In this document: piece by piece, positions 17,576 to 26,044 of the stretch
Numbering within the stretch: the first letter of the stretch is position 1
How the letters are laid out: each line of letters opens with the position of its first letter
Source: GCA-003244245 sp036494005
GTDB lineage: Bacteria; Actinomycetota; Actinomycetes; Mycobacteriales; Pseudonocardiaceae
Assembly: GCA_036494005.1 (NCBI GenBank)
Contig: DASXOV010000129.1
Location: 1 to 33,803, forward strand
Length of the DNA: 33,803 nucleotides
Direction: 5' to 3'
Made by a program: the position numbers and the translations under genes
Notes under the pieces: generated by a model
Told to the model about the DNA's origin: nothing
Seen by the model: only the letters and a program-made list of their open reading frames with translations
Database searches by the model: none

Positions 17576-18567
17576 CGTCGCCGGGCCCGCCTGATCGGGC
17601 GGAGGCGGCCGTTGTCGTGTTGTCCCTTCGGCTCGGGGCCGTGCTGCCCGCCGTCGCGGTCCGCGCGGTGCGGGCCGGGGTGGACCTGCTGGCGGACACC
17701 GACGTGACCGCTGAGCTCGCCGGGCAGTACGGGGCGGATCCGGTCGGCGAGCGGCGCCACGGGCTGCTGCTCACCATGGACCCCGGCACCGGGATGGCGG
17801 CCCGATGGGTGTCGGCGGGCGCCACCGTGCTGGGTACTCCGGAACCGCCCGGTGCGGGGTTGCTGGATGCGGTCGGCGTGATGGACCGGTTGCGCTCCCC
17901 GGGTGGCTGCCCCTGGGACGGTGCGCAGACCCACGAGTCGCTGATGCCGTACCTGATCGAGGAGACCTACGAGCTGTACCAGGCCTTGGAGGACGGCGAC
18001 GGCGACGCGCTGTGCGAGGAACTCGGCGATGTGCTGCTGCAGGTGCTCTTCCACGCGCGAGTGGCCCAGGAGGGCGGTGACCGGGGTTTCGACATCGATG
18101 CCGTGGCCGCCGGGTTGGTGACCAAGCTGATCGGCAGGCACCCGCACGTCTTCGCGGGCACCGAGGTGGTGGCTACCGCCTCCGAACAGGAAATCCGCTG
18201 GGAAGAACTCAAACGCACCGAGAAGCGCCGGGAGTCCAGCGTCGACGGGGTGGCGTTCGGCCAGCCCGCGCTGGCACTGGCGGCCAAGCTGGTGTCTCGG
18301 ACGGCGAGGGCCGGGTTACCCGCGGATCTGTTGCCCGGGGCCGCCGGTGGCGGCGGCGCGGCGCTGTTCGCGCTGGCCGGAGCGGCGAAGCTGGCCGGGC
18401 AGGATCCGGAGGCGGCGCTGCGCTCGGCCGCCCGGCGCTTCGCCGACGACGTTCGAGCCGCCGAGCGCTCCGCTCGGATGAGTGGTCTGGATCCGGCTGC
18501 GCTAACCTCTGCGCAATGGCGGGAACACTGGCCGCGACCGGACCATGCAGCGTATCCGCACTGCTGA
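17572..18567 (+). CDS. mazG: Nucleoside triphosphate pyrophosphohydrolase MazG
   Basis: 331 aa. Hydrolyses (d)NTPs to NMP and pyrophosphate, cleaning the nucleotide pool of damaged forms. The all-alpha NTP-PPase motif is clear: CPWDGAQTHESLMPYLIEE, then EETYEL ... EELGDVLLQVLFHARV, giving the Mg-binding EExxE and ExxD residues near positions 129-155. HPHVF and the basic WEELKRTEKR follow. The N-terminal 100 residues (VVVLSLRLGAVLPAVAVRAV) are the actinobacterial extension. GTG 17572 gives a 4-base overlap with the SurA-like gene. This is the orthologous position of Rv1021. Confidence 0.93.
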   Translation: MTSPGPPDRAEAAVVVLSLRLGAVLPAVAVRAVRAGVDLLADTDVTAELAGQYGADPVGERRHGLLLTMDPGTGMAARWVSAGATVLGTPEPPGAGLLDAVGVMDRLRSPGGCPWDGAQTHESLMPYLIEETYELYQALEDGDGDALCEELGDVLLQVLFHARVAQEGGDRGFDIDAVAAGLVTKLIGRHPHVFAGTEVVATASEQEIRWEELKRTEKRRESSVDGVAFGQPALALAAKLVSRTARAGLPADLLPGAAGGGGAALFALAGAAKLAGQDPEAALRSAARRFADDVRAAERSARMSGLDPAALTSAQWREHWPRPDHAAYPHC

Positions 18568-18586
18568 TCGGTCGTTGAGTTCGACG

Positions 18587-19567
18587 ATGGGTGGAGACGA
18601 GCGTACCGGCGCGCGTACCGGCCAACCCGACAACGACGTGGCCGGCAGCCCAGCTTCCGGGTTCTCCGGAGTCGGTGGTTATCTGTTACGTGGCCTGCTC
18701 TCCGCAGGGGCACTGGCCTGCGCGGGCCTGGTCCTGGCCACCTTGGGTGAGGTGGGCGCGCCACTGCCCGACCGTGGGCTTTCCCGGCCCGCGACGGCGG
18801 CGATCGCCGCGCCTGCCGCGTTGCCCAGCGTCCCGGATCCGGTGGGGATCGTGACGATGCCGCAGCAGCCGGCTGCACCCGTCGCGGGATCGACCGGCTC
18901 GGCTGGTCCCCAGCCCGGCGCGGTCGCGGCGCAACCCCGGCCGCGGCCGGCCCGACAGCCGTTCGACCCGAGCCTGCCGGGCTCGGCGACGCAGGTCACC
19001 TTCTCCGCATGGGCCGACCGGATGGCCGCGCTGACCGGGATCTCGCCGCGAGCGATGCGGGCCTACGCCACCGCCCATACCGCGATGGCCGCCACCGAGC
19101 CGAAATGCCAGCTCACCTGGGTGACGCTGGCCGGAATCGCCAAGGTGGAGTCCAACCACGGCACCATCGGGGCACGCACCGTCCTCCCGGACGGGCGAGT
19201 GTCCCCACCCATCATCGGAGTGCCGCTCAACGGTGCGCCCGGCGTGCGCAGCGTCGCGGCCACCCCGCCGGGCTACTACTTCGACCACGACCCGCAATGG
19301 GACCACGCTATCGGGCCGTTCCAGTTCCTCCCGTCCACCTGGGTGGCGTGGCAGTCCGACGGAAACGGTGACGGGAAGGCCGACCCGCAGAACATCGACG
19401 ATGCCGCGATCGCTGCGGCCCGGTACCTGTGCGCGGACAACCGCAACCTGGCCACGAGCGATGGCTGGTTGCAGGCGATCATGTCCTACAACAACTCGGT
19501 CGACTACGTGCAGAGCGTGTACACCGCGTCGCAGGACTACGCCCGGAGCATTCAAGGGCATGGGTGA
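18587..19567 (+). CDS. Membrane-anchored lytic transglycosylase (SLT/MltB-like)
   Basis: About 326 aa. One N-terminal membrane segment (YLLRGLLSAGALACAGLVLA), a Pro/Ala-rich linker (to about 130), then a transglycosylase domain. The catalytic Glu is in AGIAKVESNHGTIGA (E near 188), followed by GYYFDHDPQWDHAIGPFQFL and MSYNNS, the classic substrate-groove motifs. It cleaves peptidoglycan glycan strands outside the membrane. It matches the place of lpqU (Rv1022) beside eno, but with a membrane anchor rather than a lipobox. ATG 18587 avoids overlap with mazG; ATG 18545 is the alternative and neither has a strong ribosome binding site. The stop codon is inside a 19-bp tandem repeat. Confidence 0.9.
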   Translation: MGGDERTGARTGQPDNDVAGSPASGFSGVGGYLLRGLLSAGALACAGLVLATLGEVGAPLPDRGLSRPATAAIAAPAALPSVPDPVGIVTMPQQPAAPVAGSTGSAGPQPGAVAAQPRPRPARQPFDPSLPGSATQVTFSAWADRMAALTGISPRAMRAYATAHTAMAATEPKCQLTWVTLAGIAKVESNHGTIGARTVLPDGRVSPPIIGVPLNGAPGVRSVAATPPGYYFDHDPQWDHAIGPFQFLPSTWVAWQSDGNGDGKADPQNIDDAAIAAARYLCADNRNLATSDGWLQAIMSYNNSVDYVQSVYTASQDYARSIQGHG

Positions 19568-19593
19568 GGTGACCGGTCATGGGTGAGGTGACC
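19559..19593. repeat. 19-bp tandem duplication over the transglycosylase stop codon
   Basis: CATGGGTGAGGTGACCGGT at 19559-19577 is followed by 16 matching bases at 19578-19593. The TGA of the transglycosylase gene (19565-19567) is in the first copy and a second in-register TGA is in the second. Confidence 0.85.
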
Positions 19594-19606
19594 AGCGGAG
19601 TGGACG

Positions 19607-19996
19607 TCACTCCTTCCGGGCGGCCAACCGCATCCGCACCTCGTTGAGCGCTTCCTGGTAGTCCGGTGTCGGGTTCATCGCGACAGCCATGGCGAACTGC
19701 GTCCGCGCCTCATTCAGCCGGCTCTGCCGCTGCAAGGTGCGACCCAGCGCGAACCGGGCATAGTGATCAGACGGGTTGTGCTCCAGCACACGAAGGAATG
19801 CTTCCTCCGCGCGCCGCAACTGGGCAGACTGAAGATAGGCCCGGCCCGCCAGCAGCTGTACGCTCTGCGCGTCGGGCTCGGCGTCCAGCACAGGCCGAAG
19901 TTCCCGGAGGGCTTCCAGGGGACGCCGCTTGGAGACCAACGATTCGGCGAGCCGATACTGCTCGACGACATCCGCGGGGGGGTCGGCAGCAGTCAT
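19607..19996 (-). CDS. Tetratricopeptide-repeat protein
   Basis: 129 aa. Three TPR-like helix pairs are visible: VVEQYRLAESLVSKRRPLEA, AQSVQLLAGRAYLQSAQLRR with AEEAFLRVLEHNPSD, and HYARFALGRTLQRQSRLNEA ending in AMNPTPDYQEAL. It is a protein-protein interaction scaffold; the partner is unknown. ATG 19996 is chosen since TPR homology starts soon after; longer in-frame starts (20053, 20143) add residues that do not fit the family. It is convergent with the transglycosylase gene and divergent from eno. Confidence 0.8.
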   Translation of the reverse strand: MTAADPPADVVEQYRLAESLVSKRRPLEALRELRPVLDAEPDAQSVQLLAGRAYLQSAQLRRAEEAFLRVLEHNPSDHYARFALGRTLQRQSRLNEARTQFAMAVAMNPTPDYQEALNEVRMRLAARKE

Positions 19997-20157
19997 GATT
20001 GAACCAACGGTACGCGGCGATGCCGTATCACACGAGTCTTGACAATCGATCATCGGCCTGACCCACCTGCGCGCCTCCAGCGGTCCGCGCGGGGCGGTGG
20101 TTAGGCTGGAATCCGCCCCGGCGGGTTCCCCATGAGCAGACAAAGGAGCGCACCGAA

Positions 20158-21444
20158 GTGGCCGTCATCGAACAGGTCGGAGCCCGCGAGATCCTGGACT
20201 CCCGCGGGAACCCCACCATCGAAGTCGAGGTCGCGCTCGACGATGGCACGCTCGGCCGTGCTGCCGTGCCCTCAGGTGCGTCGACCGGCGAACACGAGGC
20301 GGTCGAGCTGCGCGACGGCGACCCGCAGCGGTACCTGGGCAAGGGCGTGGAACGAGCGGTCCAGGCCGTGCTCGACGAGATCGGGCCCGAGGTGACCGGC
20401 ATCGACGCCATCGAGCAGCGGGTGGTCGACGAGAAGCTGGTCACCCTGGACGGCACGCCGGACAAGTCCCGGCTGGGTGCCAACGCGATCCTCGGGGTCT
20501 CCTTGGCGGTCGCCAAGGCTGCTGCCGAGTCCAGCGGGTTGGAGTTGTTCCGTTACCTCGGCGGGCCCAACGCTCATCTCCTGCCGGTGCCGATGCTGAA
20601 CATCGTCAACGGTGGCGCGCACGCCGACACCGGTGTCGACGTGCAGGAGTTCATGATCGCCCCGATCGGCGCGGACTCGTTCCGCGAGGGGCTGCGTTGG
20701 GGCGCCGAGACCTACCACGCGTTGAAGTCGGTCCTGAAGTCGCAGGGCCTGTCCACCGGGCTCGGCGACGAGGGCGGTTTCGCGCCCGATCTGTCCAGCA
20801 CCAGAGACGCACTGGATCTCATCGTCACCGCAGTGGAGAAGGCCGGGTACACCGTGGGCGAGGACATCGCGCTCGCCCTGGACGTGGCCGCGACCGAGTT
20901 CTTCGCCGATGGCTCGTACACCTTCGAGAAGTCCCAGCGCAGCGCCGAGAAGATGATCGCTTACTACAGTGAGCTGATCGACGCCTACCCGCTGGTCTCC
21001 ATCGAGGACCCACTGGCCGAGGACGACTGGCCCGGCTGGGTCCGGCTCACCAGCGAGATCGGCGACCGGGTCCAGCTGGTCGGTGACGACCTGTTCGTGA
21101 CCAACCCGGAACGCCTGGAGGAGGGCATCACCCGCCGGGCGGCGAACGCGTTGCTGGTCAAGGTCAACCAGATCGGCACATTGTCGGAGACCCTCGACGC
21201 GGTGACGCTCGCCCAGTCCTACGGGTACCGCTGCATGATGAGCCACCGCTCGGGAGAGACCGAGGACACCACCATCGCCGACCTCGCGGTGGCCGTCGGT
21301 TGCGGGCAGATCAAGACCGGAGCACCGGCTCGCTCCGAGCGAGTGGCGAAATACAACCAGCTGCTGCGGATCGAGGAAGCTCTCGGTGACGCCGCCCGCT
21401 ACGCCGGGGAGCTGGCGTTCACCCGCCTGACCTCGGCAGGCTGA
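20158..21444 (+). CDS. eno: Enolase
   Basis: 428 aa, full length. Converts 2-phosphoglycerate to phosphoenolpyruvate. Signature pieces: EILDSRGNPTIEVEV and PSGASTGEHEAVELRDGD at the N-terminus, NIVNGGAHADTGVDVQEFM, LGDEGGFAPDL, SIEDPLAEDDW, LVGDDLFVTNPERL, LVKVNQIGTLSET (catalytic Lys) and MMSHRSGETEDT. GTG 20158 is preceded by AAAGGAG. It is followed closely by the divIC-like gene, as in M. tuberculosis (Rv1023-Rv1024). Confidence 0.98.
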   Translation: MAVIEQVGAREILDSRGNPTIEVEVALDDGTLGRAAVPSGASTGEHEAVELRDGDPQRYLGKGVERAVQAVLDEIGPEVTGIDAIEQRVVDEKLVTLDGTPDKSRLGANAILGVSLAVAKAAAESSGLELFRYLGGPNAHLLPVPMLNIVNGGAHADTGVDVQEFMIAPIGADSFREGLRWGAETYHALKSVLKSQGLSTGLGDEGGFAPDLSSTRDALDLIVTAVEKAGYTVGEDIALALDVAATEFFADGSYTFEKSQRSAEKMIAYYSELIDAYPLVSIEDPLAEDDWPGWVRLTSEIGDRVQLVGDDLFVTNPERLEEGITRRAANALLVKVNQIGTLSETLDAVTLAQSYGYRCMMSHRSGETEDTTIADLAVAVGCGQIKTGAPARSERVAKYNQLLRIEEALGDAARYAGELAFTRLTSAG

Positions 21445-21449
21445 GTCGG

Positions 21450-21914
21450 ATGCGGGACGGTGGTGCCGGTCCACGCGGGCGCGCAGCGGCGTCCGGGGGG
21501 ACGGCGTCCGCCGCCCGGACGGTGGCCCGTCCGCTGGGGGTGCGGGTCGGGCGCGCGCTGGGCGTCACCTCTGTGCGCCGGGCCGCGATGCTCGCCCTGG
21601 TCGTCGTCGCCGTCGCGCTGAGCGTGGCGGTGCCGCTGCGCAACTACCTGAGTCAGCGCAGCGAGCTGGCCGAGGTGCACGAGCAACAGCAGATCCTGGC
21701 CGACAAGGTCGGGGAGTTGGAGCGGCGGCGTGCCTTGCTGGCCGATCCGCGGCAGATCGAGGCGCAGGCCCGCGAGCGGTTGCGCTACGTGCGGCCCGGA
21801 GAGACGCCCTACGTGGTGCAGCTGCCTCCTGCACCCGTGGTCATCCCCGGCACCGACCCCGGTGCGCAGCAACCCTGGTACTCCTGGCTCTGGGATTCGA
21901 TCGTCGGTGGCTGA
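21450..21914 (+). CDS. FtsB/DivIC-family septum formation initiator
   Basis: 154 aa. A basic Arg/Gly-rich cytoplasmic N-terminus (1-44), one membrane segment (AAMLALVVVAVALSVAVPL, about 46-64), then an extracytoplasmic coiled coil (SQRSELAEVHEQQQILADKV, ELERRRALL) and the typical end DPRQIEAQARERLRYVRPGE. Such proteins bridge the FtsQ-L-B type divisome complex at the septum. It starts 5 bp after eno and its end overlaps the DUF501 gene by 8 bp, so the three are co-transcribed. Confidence 0.92.
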   Translation: MRDGGAGPRGRAAASGGTASAARTVARPLGVRVGRALGVTSVRRAAMLALVVVAVALSVAVPLRNYLSQRSELAEVHEQQQILADKVGELERRRALLADPRQIEAQARERLRYVRPGETPYVVQLPPAPVVIPGTDPGAQQPWYSWLWDSIVGG

Positions 21915-22413
21915 GCAGCGGCCCGAGCCAGGCCCCGCGGAGGTGGACCAGGCTGATCGGGACGCCGTCGCGGCTCAGATCGGCCGTCCGCCGCGGTCGG
22001 TGCGGGCGATCGCGCACCGCTGCCCGTGCGGGCTGCCCACTGTGGTGCAGACCCATCCCCGGCTCGACGACGGCACCCCGTTCCCGACGCTCTACTACCT
22101 GACCTGCAGCCGGCTGACCGGTCTGGTCAGCACGGCGGAGGCGAGCGGGACCATGCGGGAGATGACCGATCGGCTCGCCGAGGACCCCGTGCTCGCCGAG
22201 GCCTACCGGGCCGCGCACGAGGCCTACCTCACCGAGCGGGACGCGCTCGAACCGCTCGGGACCCAGGTCAGCGCGGGCGGGATGCCGGTGCGGGTGAAAT
22301 GCCTGCACGTCCACGTCGCCCACGCGCTGGCCCGCGGATCGGGCGTGAACCCGTTCGGCGACGAGATACTCGACCAGATCGGCGACTGGTGGACCCCAGG
22401 CCCCTGCGCCTGA
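21907..22413 (+). CDS. DUF501-family protein
   Basis: 168 aa. Conserved features are AQIGRPPRSVRAIAHRCPCG, PTVVQTHPRLDDGTPFPTLY, YLTCSRL, and MPVRVKCLHVHVAHALA with GVNPFGDEIL. The CPC...C...C/H pattern suggests a metal site, but the function is not established. GTG 21907 overlaps the upstream gene by 8 bp. Position and neighbours match Rv1025, always between the divIC-like gene and the exopolyphosphatase in related genomes. Confidence 0.92.
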   Translation: MAEQRPEPGPAEVDQADRDAVAAQIGRPPRSVRAIAHRCPCGLPTVVQTHPRLDDGTPFPTLYYLTCSRLTGLVSTAEASGTMREMTDRLAEDPVLAEAYRAAHEAYLTERDALEPLGTQVSAGGMPVRVKCLHVHVAHALARGSGVNPFGDEILDQIGDWWTPGPCA

Positions 22414-22430
22414 CCCACCCTCTCCCCGCG

Positions 22431-22492
22431 TGTCAGGCCGTGGTGCACGGTGTGTCAGGCCGTGGTGCACGGTGTGTCAGGCCCTGGTGCAC
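22431..22492. repeat. 22-bp tandem repeat, about 2.8 copies, in a convergent intergenic region
   Basis: Units at 22431-22452 and 22453-22474 are identical; a partial third copy runs 22475-22492 with one change. Each complete unit contains CCGTGGTGCACGG, a 5-bp stem with a GTG loop, so the array can form serial hairpins. It lies between the ends of the DUF501 gene and the acyl-CoA dehydrogenase gene and may help terminate both. Confidence 0.85.
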
Positions 22493-22523
22493 GCCCGGTC
22501 GGAGCGGCACGCGCACACGGCCG

Positions 22524-24167
22524 TCAACCCGGGGTGACCCGATCGACCAGTGCCCGGGTGTCCGTGCCGGCGGGCAGCACACCCAGCGTCCGGCCGGTGC
22601 CGTCCCCGCCGAGCCGGGAACCGGCGAACGCGTCGGCCACAGCATTCGGCGCATACCGCACCAGCAGCGATCCCTGCAGGCACAACGTGATGAGCTCCGC
22701 CAGCCGTCGGGCCCGTTCGGGCCTCGGGTCGGCGATCTCCGCGCGCAGCAGACGCAGCGCACGGTCCAGGCCGAGATGCGCGCCGCCGGCCGCCGTCACC
22801 TCGGTCAGCAACACCTCCGCCGTCTCCGCGTCCCGGGACAGGGCGCGCAGCACGTCCAGCGCCGTGACGTTCCCCGAACCCTCCCAGATGGAGTTCAAGG
22901 GCGCCTCCCGGTACAGCCGGGGAAGCCCGGAGTCCTCGACGTACCCGTTGCCGCCGAGGCACTCCAGCGCCTCGGCCACCACCGATGGGGCCCGCTTGCA
23001 GAGGTAGTACTTGCTCGCGGGCAACGCCAGCCGCAACAGGGCCCGCTCCGCGCCGTCCGGTGCGCGGTCGACAGCTGCCGCCAGCCGGATCGCCAGCACG
23101 GTCGCGGCCTCGCTCTCCACCGCGAGATCGGCCACCACGGCCGCCATCAGCGGCGCGTCCGCCAGCCGAACACCGAACGCGCGACGGTGCGCAACGTGGT
23201 GCGCCGCTTCGGACAGCGCCGCGCGGATCGTCGACGCCGAACCCAGCACGCAGTCCAGCCGGGTCATCGACACCATGTCGATGATCGTTGCCACCCCGCG
23301 GCCTTCCGGACCCACCGGCCAGCCCACCGCGTCGTCGTACTCGATCTCGGCTGAGGCGTTGGCCCGGTTGCCCAGCTTGTCCTTCAGCCGTTGCAGCCGG
23401 ATGCCGTTGCGAGTCCCGTCGGGCAGCACCCGGGGGACCGCGAAGCAGGTCAGGCCGTCCGGTGCCTGCGCGAGGGTGAGGAACACGTCGTTCATCGGCG
23501 CCGAGGTGAACCATTTGTGCCCGGCCAGCAGGTGGGTGCCCTCAGCGGTGGGGGTCGCGGTGGTCGTGTTCGCCCGGACGTCCGATCCGCCCTGTTTCTC
23601 GGTCATCGACATCCCGGCGAGCAGGCCGGCCTTCTGGGTGGGCACCCGCAGCCCCGGGTCGTAGACCCGCGAGCACAGCCCCGGTTCCCACCCCGCTGCC
23701 AGCGCCGGGCTGTGGCGCAGCGCCGGGACCGCCGCGTAGGTCATCGACAGTGGACAGCCGTGACCGGCCTCAATCTGGCTCCAGAGGTAGAAACCCGCCG
23801 CCCGCAGCAGGTGGGCGCCCGGCTGCGCTTCGGGTCCCCACGGTGCCGCGTGCAGGCCGTGCGCCACCGCGCGCTGCATCAGCCAGTGCCACGACGGGTG
23901 GAACTCGACCTCGTCGATGCGGTACCCGTAGCGGTCATGGGTGCGCAGCGCCGGGGGATGGCGTTCGGCCAGCCTGCCGTGCTCGCGTGCCGTCGAGGAA
24001 CCGGCCTGCCCGGCGAGTTCGCCGAGCGCGATCAGCGGGCCCGGTCCGGCGTGGCGCACCACCGCCTCCGCCAGCGCCGGGTCACAGCCGAGTGGGTCGA
24101 AGCCGTCCAATGGCGGGGGTTGGTTGGTCACCTCGTGGGTGCTGCGCCGCGGATGCGTCGCGGTCAT
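22524..24167 (-). CDS. AidB-like acyl-CoA dehydrogenase family protein
   Basis: 547 aa, the longer form typical of AidB-type members. FAD/substrate motifs: AGMSMTEKQGGSDVRANTT, AGHKWFTSAPMNDVFLTLAQ, EGRGVATIIDMVSMTRLDCV, HRRAFGVRL, ECLGGNGYVEDSGLPRLYRE and APLNSIWEGSGNVTALDVLR; the last two are characteristic of the AidB group. E. coli AidB binds DNA and is linked to alkylation response; actinobacterial homologues are mostly uncharacterised, so the substrate is unknown. ATG 24167 has a weak ribosome binding site; GTG 24131 is a possible later start. It is divergent from ppx. Confidence 0.88.
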   Translation of the reverse strand: MTATHPRRSTHEVTNQPPPLDGFDPLGCDPALAEAVVRHAGPGPLIALGELAGQAGSSTAREHGRLAERHPPALRTHDRYGYRIDEVEFHPSWHWLMQRAVAHGLHAAPWGPEAQPGAHLLRAAGFYLWSQIEAGHGCPLSMTYAAVPALRHSPALAAGWEPGLCSRVYDPGLRVPTQKAGLLAGMSMTEKQGGSDVRANTTTATPTAEGTHLLAGHKWFTSAPMNDVFLTLAQAPDGLTCFAVPRVLPDGTRNGIRLQRLKDKLGNRANASAEIEYDDAVGWPVGPEGRGVATIIDMVSMTRLDCVLGSASTIRAALSEAAHHVAHRRAFGVRLADAPLMAAVVADLAVESEAATVLAIRLAAAVDRAPDGAERALLRLALPASKYYLCKRAPSVVAEALECLGGNGYVEDSGLPRLYREAPLNSIWEGSGNVTALDVLRALSRDAETAEVLLTEVTAAGGAHLGLDRALRLLRAEIADPRPERARRLAELITLCLQGSLLVRYAPNAVADAFAGSRLGGDGTGRTLGVLPAGTDTRALVDRVTPG

Positions 24168-24265
24168 GTACTGGAGAGTAACCGGCGGGCCGGGGCTGCG
24201 GGGATCCTCGGGCGTCCGCGCTGTCCGGCGGTGGCTACGGTGGTCGTCGAGCGTGGAGGTGAGGC

Positions 24266-25219
24266 ATGATCAGAGTCGCCGCGATCGACTGCGGAACCAA
24301 CTCGATCCGCCTGCTCGTCGCGGACCTGGAGGTCCCCCGGGACGGCAGGTCGATGCTGCGCGACGTGCGGCGGGAGATGCGCATCGTCCGGCTCGGGCAG
24401 GGCGTCGACGCCACCGGCCGGTTGGCCCCCGAGGCGCTCGAACGCACCCGGGTGGCCCTGGCCGACTACGCCGCCCTCGCCCGGGACGCCGCCGTCGAGC
24501 GGCTCCGCATGGTCGCGACGTCGGCGACCCGCGATGCGGCCAACCGCGACGATTTCTTCGCGATGGTCCGGGACACTCTGGGCACCGACGCGGAGGTGAT
24601 CAGCGGCGATGAGGAGGCCCGGCTGTCGTTCACCGGCGCGGTGGGCGATCTGGATCCCACCGACGGGCCGTTTCTGGTCGTCGACGTGGGGGGCGGGTCC
24701 ACCGAGGTGGTGCTGGGCCACTGGGACGGGACGCGGCCGGACGTGGTGGCGGCGCGGTCAGTGAACGTCGGATGTGTGCGGATCACCGAGCGGTGCCTGA
24801 CCTCCGACCCTCCGACACCGGGCCAGGTCAGCGCAGCCGAGCAGTTCGCGGCGGCGACCCTGCAGGACGCGTTCGCGGACGTTGCGGTGGACAAGGCGCG
24901 CACCTGGGTCGCGGTGGCGGGCACTGTCACCACCTTGTCCGCCTTCGCGCAGCGGCTGCCCGAGTACGACCCCGCACGTATCCACCTCTCCCGGATGCCG
25001 CTGCAGCAACTGCGTGACACGGCCACCGAGTTGCTGACATCGACGCACGAGCAGCGCGCCCGCAATCCGGTCATCCATCCCGGCCGGGTCGACGTGATCG
25101 GCGGCGGTGCGCTCATCGTGCGGGTACTGGCCGAGCACCTGCACACCCGGGCAGGTATCGGGGAACTCGTGGTCAGTGAGCACGACATTCTCGACGGCAT
25201 CGCGCTGAGCCTCGCCTGA
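24266..25219 (+). CDS. Ppx/GppA exopolyphosphatase family protein
   Basis: 317 aa, the short two-domain form of actinobacteria. The ASKHA fold shows phosphate loop 1 (AIDCGTNSIRLLVAD, 6-20), RLGQGVDATGRL, ATSATRDAANRDDF, GDEEARLSFTGAV and phosphate loop 2 (VVDVGGGSTEVVLG), then VAVAGTVTTLSAFAQRL and a final VIGGGALIVRVLAE. It acts on polyphosphate or pppGpp. ATG 24266 has GGAGGTGAG just upstream. It is the orthologous position of Rv1026. Its stop lies in a 17-bp tandem duplication. Confidence 0.93.
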   Translation: MIRVAAIDCGTNSIRLLVADLEVPRDGRSMLRDVRREMRIVRLGQGVDATGRLAPEALERTRVALADYAALARDAAVERLRMVATSATRDAANRDDFFAMVRDTLGTDAEVISGDEEARLSFTGAVGDLDPTDGPFLVVDVGGGSTEVVLGHWDGTRPDVVAARSVNVGCVRITERCLTSDPPTPGQVSAAEQFAAATLQDAFADVAVDKARTWVAVAGTVTTLSAFAQRLPEYDPARIHLSRMPLQQLRDTATELLTSTHEQRARNPVIHPGRVDVIGGGALIVRVLAEHLHTRAGIGELVVSEHDILDGIALSLA

Positions 25220-25242
25220 ATCCGCGCCTCGCCTGAATCCGC
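25209..25242. repeat. 17-bp tandem duplication over the ppx stop codon
   Basis: GCCTCGCCTGAATCCGC at 25209-25225 is repeated exactly at 25226-25242. The ppx TGA (25217-25219) is in the first copy. The repeat ends 13 bases before the next gene's start. Confidence 0.88.
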
Positions 25243-25255
25243 GTTAAGGTCCAGC

Positions 25256-25984
25256 GTGGCCGCACCGCGCCGGGCAGCCGAGCTCCCAGATCTGTCCACC
25301 CTGGACGACGAGGTGACCCGATGCCGGGCCTGCCCTCGGCTGGTGGAATGGCGGGAGCGTGTCGCGGCCGAGAAGCGCGCCGCCTTCCGGGACCAGACCT
25401 ATTGGGGCCGTCCGATACCGGGTTTCGGCCCGCCGGACGCCGCGCTCGCCATCGTCGGTCTCGCGCCGGCCGCGCACGGCGCCAACCGGACCGGCCGGAT
25501 GTTCACCGGGGACCGGTCCGGCGACGTGCTCTACGCCGCGCTGCATGCCGTCGGCCTGGCCAGCCAGCCGGTCAGTACCCACCGTGGCGACGGCCTGAGG
25601 CTGCACCGCACCCGGATCACCGCTCCCGTGCGGTGCGCGCCCCCGGCCAACAAGCCCACCCCGGCCGAGCGGGACTCCTGCCGGCCCTGGCTGATCCGGG
25701 AACTCGAACTGCTCCGCCCGACGTTGCGGGCCGTGGTGGTGCTCGGCGGTTTCGGCTGGCAGGCGTTGCTGCCCGCGCTGGGGGCCGCGGGATGGCGAGT
25801 GCCGAGCCCGCGACCACGCTTCGCCCACGGCGCCGACGTGCTCCTGGACGGGCTGCACGTGCTCGGCTGCTACCACGTCAGCCAGCAGAACACCTTCACC
25901 GGGCGGCTCACCCCCGCGATGCTGGTCGAGGTGCTGCACCGGGCCGCCACGCTGGCCGGGATCGCCGCGCGGAACATCCGATAG
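25256..25984 (+). CDS. Family 5 uracil-DNA glycosylase (UdgB-like)
   Basis: 242 aa. Removes uracil (and in this family also hypoxanthine and some damaged bases) from DNA. Fe-S ligand candidates are C23 and C26 (RCRACP), one in VRCAPP (about 126) and one in RDSCRPW (about 142). Motif A is GLAPAAHGANRTGRMFTGD, which lacks the catalytic Asp/Glu of families 1 and 4, typical of family 5. Motif B is HVSQQNTFTGRLTP. GTG 25256 begins where homology starts. M. tuberculosis UdgB (Rv1259) is the comparable protein. Confidence 0.9.
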   Translation: MAAPRRAAELPDLSTLDDEVTRCRACPRLVEWRERVAAEKRAAFRDQTYWGRPIPGFGPPDAALAIVGLAPAAHGANRTGRMFTGDRSGDVLYAALHAVGLASQPVSTHRGDGLRLHRTRITAPVRCAPPANKPTPAERDSCRPWLIRELELLRPTLRAVVVLGGFGWQALLPALGAAGWRVPSPRPRFAHGADVLLDGLHVLGCYHVSQQNTFTGRLTPAMLVEVLHRAATLAGIAARNIR

Positions 25985-26044
25985 CGACCAGGATCACCGC
26001 ATGGGGGCTCGCATACCGGGCGGGTGCCGGGAGAATACTGCGGT

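Noticed and set aside
22431..22492. A CRISPR array
   Set aside because: Contiguous tandem copies without spacers, fewer than three full units, and no cas genes in the window.
24293..24319. GGAACC-N17-CGTC match in the start of ppx
   Set aside because: It lies in codons of the conserved CGTNSIRLLVAD motif and has neither the flanking CCC nor the ATAGTACGGT extension of the two ESX promoters. It shows that the short motif alone can occur by chance.
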